Below are positions 1-7,772 of a stretch of DNA of 38,484 nt, one piece after another. The translations under genes and the position numbers were made by a program. A model generated the notes under the pieces. That model made no database searches. It was not told the origin of the DNA and saw only the letters and a list, made by a program, of their open reading frames with translations. How positions within the stretch are numbered: position 1 is the first letter of the stretch; each line of letters opens with the position of its first letter. This DNA is from Myxococcota bacterium (GTDB taxonomy: Bacteria > Myxococcota_A > Bradymonadia > Bradymonadales > GCA-2716585), in contig CAUJGC010000187.1 of NCBI GenBank assembly GCA_963169075.1, forward strand, positions 1 through 38,484, written 5' to 3'.

Positions 1-355
1 CGCGGGGGTTCACCAGGAGGTACCACTGGCCGACGGGGAGGTTCTGGAGCTGGGCCGCGCGGACCTCCTCCGGGGTGACGTCCACGCGGGTGAGGCTGAG
101 GGTGCGCCCGGTGGCGCACTCGACCTCGCGGGTCTGCTTGAAGGCGGCCTCGTAGCGGAAGACGAGGAAGGTGGGGTCGTCGCAGGGGTCGGGCGGGGGG
201 GGGGTAGGCGCCGTGGCGGGCGGGGGGACGACGATCACGCGGGTGTTGTCCTGGGCGACGTGGGCGGGGCGGTAGGTCTCGGCAGCGTAGCCCCAGCCGC
301 AGGCGGTCAGCGTGATCAGGAGGAGCGAGGCGAGGAGGTGGCGTTCGTGGCGCAT
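1..355 (-). CDS. Partial putative lipoprotein; 3' end is outside the window
   Basis: ATG on the minus strand at 353-355; reads MRHERHLLASLLLITLTACGWGYAAETYRPAHVAQDNTRVIVVPPP... with an LTAC lipobox; open to the window edge. Confidence 0.7.
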   Translation of the reverse strand, partial: MRHERHLLASLLLITLTACGWGYAAETYRPAHVAQDNTRVIVVPPPATAPTPPPPDPCDDPTFLVFRYEAAFKQTREVECATGRTLSLTRVDVTPEEVRAAQLQNLPVGQWYLLVNPR

Positions 356-582
356 GAGCACATCGGGTGCAGGGTGAGCGTCGGGTTCGGCGCCTGGGGG
401 CGCCCATCGAGCCCATGTTAGGGGGGTCTTGGCGTGGTGTAAAGGCGCGCGGGCGCGGCGGTGCGCGACTCGGGTTTGCGGGGCTGGGGGGCGGTGTGGC
501 ATATTCTCCCTCTGGACGCCTCAGGCCGCGGAGGTAGGCTCCGCTTTGGCACGGGTGGAACCCCAAGCCCCGGAATAAGACG

Positions 583-3500
583 ATGAAGCGAAACCTCTGG
601 GCGGTGCTCCTGCTGGGCGCCGCGCTGGGACTCAACGGCTTCGGCTGCGCTGATGAACCCAGCTCGGGAGATGGCGGCGGTAACAACGCCAACAACAGCC
701 CGGTCAACAACAACCCCGCCAACAACAGCCCCAGCAACAACAATCCGGCGAACAACAACCCGGTCAACAACAATCCGGTCAACAACAGCCCGGTCAACAA
801 CGCCACCAACAACAACGCCACCAACAACAACAATCCGGTCAACAACAACCCGGTCTGTACGGACGCCTGTCCGCGCGACGGCGCGACGCAGTGCAACGCC
901 GACGGAGCGGTGGAGACCTGCGCGATGGGGGCAGACGGCTGCCTGGCGTGGTCGGGTGCCCAGGCCTGCGATGCCGGGGAGGCTTGTGTCGTCGAAGACG
1001 GCGCGGCGTCCTGCCAGGCGGTGGCGGTCTGCGAGGATCTCTGCGACGAGGCGGGCGCGGTGTCCTGCAACGCCGACGGCGACGTCGAGGTGTGTACGCT
1101 GGACGACGACGGCTGCCTGGCGCCGGTGGTGGTGAACGAGTGCGCTGCCGACGAGACGTGTGAGGTCCGCGCCAACGGCGCGGTCTGCGTCGCGCCCACC
1201 GGCTGCGAGAACACCTGCGACACGGCGGGTGAGGTCGCGTGCTCGCCGGGCGGCGACGTGGTGACCTGCGAGGCGGACGCGCAGGGTTGCCGGTCGATCC
1301 AGGTGACGGACGCGTGCAGCGACGCGGAGAGCTGCGTGGCGTCGGCCAGCGGGGCGGCGTGCGAGGTGGTGTGCGACAACACCTGCGACACCGAAGGCGC
1401 GACGGCGTGCAACGCCGACGGCGACGTGGAGGCCTGCGTGGCCGACGCCAACGGCTGCCTGGCGCCAGCGGTGGTGAACACGTGCAATAACGAGGAGACG
1501 TGCGAGGTCCGCGCCAGCGGCGCGGTCTGCGTCGCGCCTGATGGCTGCGAGAACACCTGCGCGACGCCGGGGGCCCTGAGCTGCTCGGCGGCGGGCGACG
1601 TGGCGCGGTGCCAGGTGAACGCGCAGGGCTGCCGGACGCTGACGACGCAGGACACCTGCGACGCGGACGAGGTCTGCGTGGCGGCGGGCGGTGGTGCGAC
1701 ATGTGAGGTGGTGTGCGACAACACCTGCGACACCGAAGGCGCCACGAGCTGCAACGCCGATGGCGACGTCGAGGCCTGCGTGGCTGACGCCGACGGCTGC
1801 CTCAGCCGGGTGGTGTTGAGCGCGTGCAGCGATGACGAGACGTGTGAGGTCCGCGCCAACGGCCCGGTCTGCGTCGCGCCCGACGGCTGCGAGAACACCT
1901 GCGACACGGCAGGCGAGGTCGCGTGCTCGGCGTCGGGCGACGTGGTGACCTGCGAGGTGGACGCCAACGGCTGCCGCCTCTTCCAGGTGACGGATGCGTG
2001 CAGCGACGCGGAGAGCTGCGTGGCTTCGGCCAGCGGGGCGGCGTGCGAGGTGGTGTGCGACAACACCTGCGACACCGAAGGCGCCACGAGCTGCAACGCC
2101 GACGGCGACGTGGAGGCCTGCGTGGCCGACGCCGACGGCTGCCTCTCCTCGCAGGTGGTCAACGCCTGCACGGGGGATGAGGTTTGCGAGTCCCGCGCCA
2201 ACGGCGCGGTCTGCGTGGAGCCAGCGGGCTGCGAGAACACCTGCGATACGCTGGGCGCGGCGCGGTGCGGCGCGGGCGGCACGGTGCTGGTCTGCACCGC
2301 AGACGCCGAGGGCTGCCGGACGCTGACGACGCAGGACACCTGCGACGCGGACGAGGTCTGCGTGTCGGCGGGCGGCGCGGCGACGTGTGAGGTGGTGTGC
2401 GACAACACCTGCGACACCGAAGGCGCCACGAGCTGCAACGCCGATGGCGACGTGGAGGCTTGCGTGGCCGACGCTGACGGCTGCCTGGCGCTGGCGGTGG
2501 TGAACGATTGCGCCGCGGGTGAGATGTGCCAGGTCCGGGCCAACGGTCCGGTCTGCGTCGCGCCTACCGGCTGCGAGAACACCTGCGATGTCCTGGGGGC
2601 GTCGAGCTGCGACGCCAACGGCGACATCGTGACCTGCTCCGCCGACGCCAACGGCTGCCGGGTGGCGACGGTGGCGCAGGAGTGCGGCGCCAACCAGCGC
2701 TGTGTCGCAGACGGCGGCGTGGCCTCCTGCCAGGTGGTCTGCGATGACACCTGCAACGTGGAGGGCGCGACGCGCTGCAACGCGGCGGGTGATGTGGAGA
2801 CCTGCACCGCCGACGCCAACGGCTGCCGGGCGTTCGTCGTCTCGGCGGAGTGCGCGGCGGACGATGTCTGCGAGGTGCGCAGCGGCGCAGCGTCCTGCAT
2901 CTCGCCTTCGGGGTGCGTGAACACCTGCGGCGCGGCGGGCGCGACGCGCTGCAACGCCGACGGCGAGCTGGAGACCTGCACCGCGGACGCTCAGGGGTGC
3001 CGCGCCTATGTGGCGAGCGCCTGCGACGCGGGGTTGAGCTGCCAGATGGACGGCGGCGCGGCGTCCTGCGTGGTGGAGTGCATCGACGCCTGCGGCGTCG
3101 AGGGCTCCACGGTCTGCAACGGCGACAACAACGTCGAGACGTGCGTGCGCGGGATGGACGGCTGCCTGGAGCTGGTGGAGACGCAGGTCTGCGGCTCGCG
3201 TCAGATCTGCGATGACGGCAGCGGCGCGGCGGAGTGCTCGTGCAGCAACAGCTGCGATGCGCCGGGCGCGGCGGTGTGCAGCGCGGACAACGCCTCGGTG
3301 GAGCGCTGCGCGGTGGACACCGACGGCTGCTTCTACACGGAGGTCACGCTCTGCGAGGGCGACACGGCCTGCGTCGCCAACGGGGGAGACGCCAGCTGCG
3401 AGGCGCCGCTGGCGGGGACGTGCGAGCAACCCATCCAGGTGGAGGGCTCCTCCTTCTTCCTCAGCGGCGACGACATCCGGGACTATGGCGACACCTTCAT

Positions 3501-5571
3501 CACCGATAACAACGCGAGCTGCGACACCGGCACGGGCGCGGATATCGTCTTCCAGGTGAACGCCAACCCGGGCGACACGATCATCGTGCGCGAGCTGGGC
3601 GGGCTGGACTCGGTCTTGAAGCTCCAGGAGAGCAGCTGCGACGCGATGGCGCTCTGCTTCGTGGACGCGGATCTGAGCGCCGATGAGTCCGAGGGCATCC
3701 GCTTCGATGTCACCTTCCCGGGCCCCTTCACCCTCATCACGTCGGCCTACTACGCTACGGGGGACAGCCGTCCGTGGGACTACGCGGTGGAGATCGTGGT
3801 GGTGCCGCCGGAGACGTGCGGCAACGGCGAGGACGACGACGCGGACGGCGACGCGGACTGCGACGACCAGGACTGCTTCGGCGTGGCGGGTGTCTGCGAC
3901 GTGGAGATGAACTGCGGCGACGGTCTGGACAACGACGCGGATGGCGATCCAGACTGCGATGACGACGAGTGCGCGTCGTCGGATGCCTGCCAGCCGGCGG
4001 TGGGACTCTTTGAGCGCTTCTCGCAGGCGGGGTCCTTCGATCTGACGGGGCGTTCGGTGCGCTTCATCCCCAGCGCCTCGGCGCCGAGCGGCTTCACCAG
4101 GTCGGTCAACGCCCTCCCGGGCGGGCAGCTCCTCTACACGCCGGGCAACGGCGTGCTGGGCAGCCAGAGCTTCGACCTGGGTGATGACGACGCGACGGAG
4201 ATCGTCCTGCCGGTCCCGGTGACGCTCTTCGGCCAGAGCTACACCACCCTCTACCTGGGCTCCAACGGCTTCATCACGCTGGAGGCGGAGGACACCACGC
4301 GCTCCAGCTCGGTGGGGAGCTTCTTTGAGTTCCCGCGCATCGCGGGCCTCGACGCGGACCTGAACCCGGGCGCGGGCGGTCAGATCATCCTGGACGTCTA
4401 CCCGACGCTGGCGACGATCTCCTTCGTGAACGTGCCGCGCTACAGCACGGGGGCGGTGGGCCAGACCAACACCTTCCAGATCGTGCTCTTCACGGTGGGC
4501 GGTGCGTCGGGCACCATCGAGCTGGCCTACCAGCAGGTGGATCCGGCCATCACGAGCATCTTCGTGGGTCTGGGCGACGGGGACGCGGCGAACAACGCCA
4601 TCTACCCCGATCCGCAGGACTTCTACATGGTGCCGCCGGTGATCAACGAGGTGATGTACGACAACCCCGACACCGACACCGTGGAGTACGTCGAGCTCAA
4701 GGGCGCGCCGGGCCAGGCCCTGACGGGCTTGACGCTGGTGCACCACAACGGCGCCAGCAACGGCGCGGTCATCTGGTCGCTGCCGCTGGACGGGGTGACG
4801 ATCCCGGCGGATGGCTACCTCGTGATCGGGAGCATGGCGACGCCCAACATGGATGTCCTCATCCCGAACCCGCTCCAGAGCGAGAACGAGTCCATCGTCC
4901 TCTACCGGGACCGCGGCCTCGCCAGTCAGACGGTGGTGGACGCCTACGCCTACGAGTTCACGGACAACCTGGCGAACAGCTACTTCGGTGAGGGCGACGC
5001 CGATCCGGGGCTGCCCTTCGGGACGCTCTCGACGGCGGTGGGCCGCATCCCGGACGGGATCGACACCGGTGACAACGCCACGGACTTCGACGTCCAGTGG
5101 TTCGCCACCCCCGGCGGTCCCAACATGCCGGCCTCGCCGCCCTCCGGTGTGGGCAACTATGTGCGCCTCTCGGGGGCGGACAACAACGCCAACATGTCGC
5201 TCCCGGCGGCGATCCCCGACAACGACCCCACGGGCGTCTCGCTCACGATCCCGGTGATCGCGGCGTCTTCGGGCACCGTCGCGGACGTGCTGGTGGGCCT
5301 CAACCTCCGCCACACCTACCGGGGCGATCTGCGGGTGACCCTCACCAGCCCGGCAGGGACGACGGTGGTCCTCCACGACGGGACGGGCGGCTCGGCTGTC
5401 AACCTCGTGACGATCTTCGACGTCCCGACGCCTTCGGCGCAGAGCCTCGACGCGTTCAACGGCGAGGTGCTTGTGGCGGGCGGCGTGTGGACGCTCAACG
5501 TCTCGGACAACGGCGGCGGTGATGTCGGGACGCTGCTTGACTGGGCGATCTGGGTGGACGTGACCCCGTAA
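583..5571 (+). CDS. Giant secreted Cys-rich repeat lipoprotein with C-terminal lamin-tail-like and proprotein-convertase P-like domains
   Basis: Signal peptide and lipobox-like LNGFGC, Asn/Pro-rich linker (NNNPVNNNP), repeated CDNTCDTEGATSCNADGDVEACVADADGCL modules, CGNGEDDDADGDADCDD motifs, VINEVMYDNPDTDTVEYVELKG (LTD-like), C-terminal SGTVADVLVGLNLRHTYRGDLRVTLTSPAGTTVVLHDG...WTLNVSDNGGGDVGTLLDWAIWV (P-domain-like). Confidence 0.9.
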   Translation: MKRNLWAVLLLGAALGLNGFGCADEPSSGDGGGNNANNSPVNNNPANNSPSNNNPANNNPVNNNPVNNSPVNNATNNNATNNNNPVNNNPVCTDACPRDGATQCNADGAVETCAMGADGCLAWSGAQACDAGEACVVEDGAASCQAVAVCEDLCDEAGAVSCNADGDVEVCTLDDDGCLAPVVVNECAADETCEVRANGAVCVAPTGCENTCDTAGEVACSPGGDVVTCEADAQGCRSIQVTDACSDAESCVASASGAACEVVCDNTCDTEGATACNADGDVEACVADANGCLAPAVVNTCNNEETCEVRASGAVCVAPDGCENTCATPGALSCSAAGDVARCQVNAQGCRTLTTQDTCDADEVCVAAGGGATCEVVCDNTCDTEGATSCNADGDVEACVADADGCLSRVVLSACSDDETCEVRANGPVCVAPDGCENTCDTAGEVACSASGDVVTCEVDANGCRLFQVTDACSDAESCVASASGAACEVVCDNTCDTEGATSCNADGDVEACVADADGCLSSQVVNACTGDEVCESRANGAVCVEPAGCENTCDTLGAARCGAGGTVLVCTADAEGCRTLTTQDTCDADEVCVSAGGAATCEVVCDNTCDTEGATSCNADGDVEACVADADGCLALAVVNDCAAGEMCQVRANGPVCVAPTGCENTCDVLGASSCDANGDIVTCSADANGCRVATVAQECGANQRCVADGGVASCQVVCDDTCNVEGATRCNAAGDVETCTADANGCRAFVVSAECAADDVCEVRSGAASCISPSGCVNTCGAAGATRCNADGELETCTADAQGCRAYVASACDAGLSCQMDGGAASCVVECIDACGVEGSTVCNGDNNVETCVRGMDGCLELVETQVCGSRQICDDGSGAAECSCSNSCDAPGAAVCSADNASVERCAVDTDGCFYTEVTLCEGDTACVANGGDASCEAPLAGTCEQPIQVEGSSFFLSGDDIRDYGDTFITDNNASCDTGTGADIVFQVNANPGDTIIVRELGGLDSVLKLQESSCDAMALCFVDADLSADESEGIRFDVTFPGPFTLITSAYYATGDSRPWDYAVEIVVVPPETCGNGEDDDADGDADCDDQDCFGVAGVCDVEMNCGDGLDNDADGDPDCDDDECASSDACQPAVGLFERFSQAGSFDLTGRSVRFIPSASAPSGFTRSVNALPGGQLLYTPGNGVLGSQSFDLGDDDATEIVLPVPVTLFGQSYTTLYLGSNGFITLEAEDTTRSSSVGSFFEFPRIAGLDADLNPGAGGQIILDVYPTLATISFVNVPRYSTGAVGQTNTFQIVLFTVGGASGTIELAYQQVDPAITSIFVGLGDGDAANNAIYPDPQDFYMVPPVINEVMYDNPDTDTVEYVELKGAPGQALTGLTLVHHNGASNGAVIWSLPLDGVTIPADGYLVIGSMATPNMDVLIPNPLQSENESIVLYRDRGLASQTVVDAYAYEFTDNLANSYFGEGDADPGLPFGTLSTAVGRIPDGIDTGDNATDFDVQWFATPGGPNMPASPPSGVGNYVRLSGADNNANMSLPAAIPDNDPTGVSLTIPVIAASSGTVADVLVGLNLRHTYRGDLRVTLTSPAGTTVVLHDGTGGSAVNLVTIFDVPTPSAQSLDAFNGEVLVAGGVWTLNVSDNGGGDVGTLLDWAIWVDVTP
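670..857 (+). repeat. Imperfect 15-bp repeats (AACAACAAYCCGGTC-like) encoding the Asn-rich linker
   Basis: Repeated aacaac(a/c)a(t/c)ccggtc and aacaacagcccggtc units. Confidence 0.85.
1027..3078 (+). repeat. Higher-order tandem repeat, about 6 units of 342 bp (114 aa), each made of two roughly 57-aa Cys-rich modules
   Basis: The anchor gt(g/c)tgcga occurs at 1027, 1369, 1711, 2053, 2395 and 2737 (exactly 342 nt apart); the next unit is one codon shorter. Confidence 0.9.
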
Positions 5572-5594
5572 GGGGCGCGGCGCCGCAGGCGATG

Positions 5595-5630
5595 GACACC
5601 CCCGGCAGGCTTCGGCCTGCCGGGGGTGTC
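5595..5630 (+). terminator. Strong hairpin after the giant lipoprotein gene
   Basis: Perfect 16-bp stem gacacccccggcaggc-TTCG-gcctgccgggggtgtc with a C(UUCG)G tetraloop, 24 nt after the stop; no obvious U tract. Confidence 0.75.
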
Positions 5631-5701
5631 TGCTTGGGGGAGGACGCTGGACCTGGCCGCGCGCTCGCGCTAGAGTCGCGCGTGGACGGCGCGCCACGCG
5701 C

Positions 5702-5717
5702 CTGAATCACGATTCAG
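5702..5717. promoter_or_regulatory. Inverted repeat CTGAATC-AC-GATTCAG, candidate operator
   Basis: Perfect 7-bp arms with 2-nt spacer, 20 nt before the likely start codon at 5738. Confidence 0.4.
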
Positions 5718-5737
5718 CGCCCCGGATGAGGTACCCG

Positions 5738-6718
5738 ATGAACGAACCTGCCCTGCCTGCCTTCTTTGATGCTGAGGCGGTGACCCCGCTCCGCCTGCCC
5801 CGCTACGCCGAGATCGAGGCCGCGGCCACCCTCGCCCGCGCCGCCGGGGTCCGCCCTGCGGAGGAGGACACGCGCCGCGTGGCGGTCTTCGGGATCGACT
5901 GCCAGGTGGGCTTCTGCACGCCAGGTGCGTCGCTCTTTGTCCCGGGCGCCGACGCCGACATGTCGCGGGCGGCGACCTTCATCCTCCGCAACGCGGCGCG
6001 GATCACGCGCCTGATCTTCTCGCTGGACACCCACACCGCCTACCAGATCTTCCACCCGGCCTTCTGGCGTGACGCGGCCGGCGCGCCGCCGGCGCCCCTG
6101 ACCGCGATCTCGGCTGCGGAGGTCCGCGCCGGGCGCTGGCGCCCCGCGGACCCGGCTCACGACGCCTGGGCGCTGGCCTACTGCGAGGCGCTGGAGGGCA
6201 CGGGCCGCTACATGCTCACCATCTGGCCCTACCACACCATGCTGGGCGCCCTGGATCACGCCCTCGTCCCCGGCCTCTTCGAGGTCGCCCACTATCACGC
6301 CCTCCTCCGCACCTCGCCGGTCATGCTGGAGACCAAGGGGCAGCACCCGCTCACCGAGAGCTACTCGGTCCTGGAGCCCGACGTGAAGCACATCGGCTCC
6401 AAGGTGGTGGGCTGCTTCAACCAGCCCCTCCTGGACGAGCTGCTCAGCTTTGATGAGGTGATCGTCTTCGGGGAGGCCTCCAGCCACTGCGTGCGCGCCA
6501 CGCTGCGCTCCATGCAGGAGGCCCTTGAGGAGCGCTCACCCGAGCTTCTTCGGCGGATCACCCTCCTGACAGACTGCATGAGCCCCGTGCCCGCCGTCTG
6601 CGGCCCGGACGGCGCGCCGCTCCCCGGGCTCGACTTCCCGGCGGAGGCGGCGGCTTCGCTCCGCGCCTTCGAGGCCGCTGGGATGCGCCTGGCGGACGCT
6701 TCGCTGCTCCTGGGGTGA
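5738..6718 (+). CDS. Isochorismatase/nicotinamidase-like cysteine hydrolase
   Basis: VFGIDCQVGFCTPGASLFVPGA near the N-terminus and VIVFGEASSHCVRATLRSM...ITLLTDCMSPV with the conserved Cys region; ATG at 5738 has an upstream GAGGT (the ORF track starts at 5726). Confidence 0.8.
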   Translation: MNEPALPAFFDAEAVTPLRLPRYAEIEAAATLARAAGVRPAEEDTRRVAVFGIDCQVGFCTPGASLFVPGADADMSRAATFILRNAARITRLIFSLDTHTAYQIFHPAFWRDAAGAPPAPLTAISAAEVRAGRWRPADPAHDAWALAYCEALEGTGRYMLTIWPYHTMLGALDHALVPGLFEVAHYHALLRTSPVMLETKGQHPLTESYSVLEPDVKHIGSKVVGCFNQPLLDELLSFDEVIVFGEASSHCVRATLRSMQEALEERSPELLRRITLLTDCMSPVPAVCGPDGAPLPGLDFPAEAAASLRAFEAAGMRLADASLLLG

Positions 6719-6758
6719 ACCCCTCGGGGGGCGAGCTGGGGGGGCTGGGTGGTGGCGA

Positions 6759-7772
6759 TTACGGCGCCGAGGAGGGGGGCTCGACGCGGCTCGGGCCGAT
6801 GTCCTGCGCGCCGTCGGTGTCGATGCGGGGCTCTTCGGGGGCCTGCTTGATGCGCTCGATGGCGACGGCGAGGCGCTGGGCGGTCTGGGGGTCGTCCTGG
6901 CTGTTGGCGCGGTCGCGGGCGGCCTCCAGGGCGGGGATCATGGCGCGGGTGCCCGTCTCTCCGAGGGCCTGGATGATGGCGAAGCGGACGACGGGGACGG
7001 GGTCGTTGATGTTCTTGAGGAGCGCCTCGGCGGCGCGGTCGTCGGGGAGGAAGGAGAAGGCCTCCGCGATCTTGATCTTGTCGGCGGGGTGGGCCTGGGG
7101 ATCTTCGAGGAGGGCGGCGTACTTGTAGAGCTGGCGCTCGTAGGCGAGGAAGGCCTCGGCGGCCTTCTCACCCTGGCCGAGCTGTCCGTAGAGGCCGCCG
7201 ATCTCGACCTGGGCGTGCATGAGGAGGGGGTTGAGGCGCACGCTCTCCTCAAAGGCGAGGATGGCCTTCTCCAGCTTGCCGCTGAGCTTGTAGGTGCGGC
7301 CCAGGACGAAGGCCAGCTCGGGGACGCGGGGGGCCTGGGTGACGGCGGGCTCCAGGAGGTTGAGGGCGTCGGTGAGCTGGCCGCGCTCGATGTAGAGGTC
7401 TGCCAGGACGAGGAGGCCGGTGAGGCGCGCGCCGCTCATGGGCTGGCTCTGGGCGAGGCGCTGGAAGGCGGCGATGGCCGCCTCGGGCTGCTCGGCCTGG
7501 AGGGCCTGGCGTCCGGCCTGGAGGAGGCTCTCCTGCTCCTGGGTCGGGGGCAGGAGGCCGTACTCATCGGCGTCGGGTGCGGCGTCGGGTGCGGAGGCGG
7601 GCGCTTGGGCTGCGGTGGCAGGCGGCGCCGTGCTGGGGTCGATGACCAGCGGCTTCTCCAGAGTGATCGGGGGGGGCGGGGGCTCCTCCTTGCAGGCGGC
7701 CAGGAGCGCCGGCGCAGCGAGGAGGGCGGCAGCCGCCGCGGCGAGGAGGGTGTGGAGGTCAGCTCTGTTCAT
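6759..7772 (-). CDS. TPR/HEAT-repeat lipoprotein
   Basis: MNRADLHTLLAAAAAALLAAPALLAACKEEPPPPP signal with lipobox; TPR-like repeats, then HEAT-like DPVPVVRFAIIQALGETGTRAMIPALE; start overlaps the 3' end of the upstream kinase gene. Confidence 0.8.
   Translation of the reverse strand: MNRADLHTLLAAAAAALLAAPALLAACKEEPPPPPITLEKPLVIDPSTAPPATAAQAPASAPDAAPDADEYGLLPPTQEQESLLQAGRQALQAEQPEAAIAAFQRLAQSQPMSGARLTGLLVLADLYIERGQLTDALNLLEPAVTQAPRVPELAFVLGRTYKLSGKLEKAILAFEESVRLNPLLMHAQVEIGGLYGQLGQGEKAAEAFLAYERQLYKYAALLEDPQAHPADKIKIAEAFSFLPDDRAAEALLKNINDPVPVVRFAIIQALGETGTRAMIPALEAARDRANSQDDPQTAQRLAVAIERIKQAPEEPRIDTDGAQDIGPSRVEPPSSAP

Noticed and set aside
548-568. TGGCACGGGTGGAAC upstream of the giant lipoprotein as a sigma54 promoter
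   Set aside because: Has TGGCACG but the -12 GC is AC; not a valid -24/-12 element
418-5697. 1759-aa antisense ORF opposite the giant lipoprotein
   Set aside because: Antisense shadow of a repetitive GC-rich gene; Arg/Ala/Val/His-rich low-complexity translation, no start context, and the + frame has clear domains
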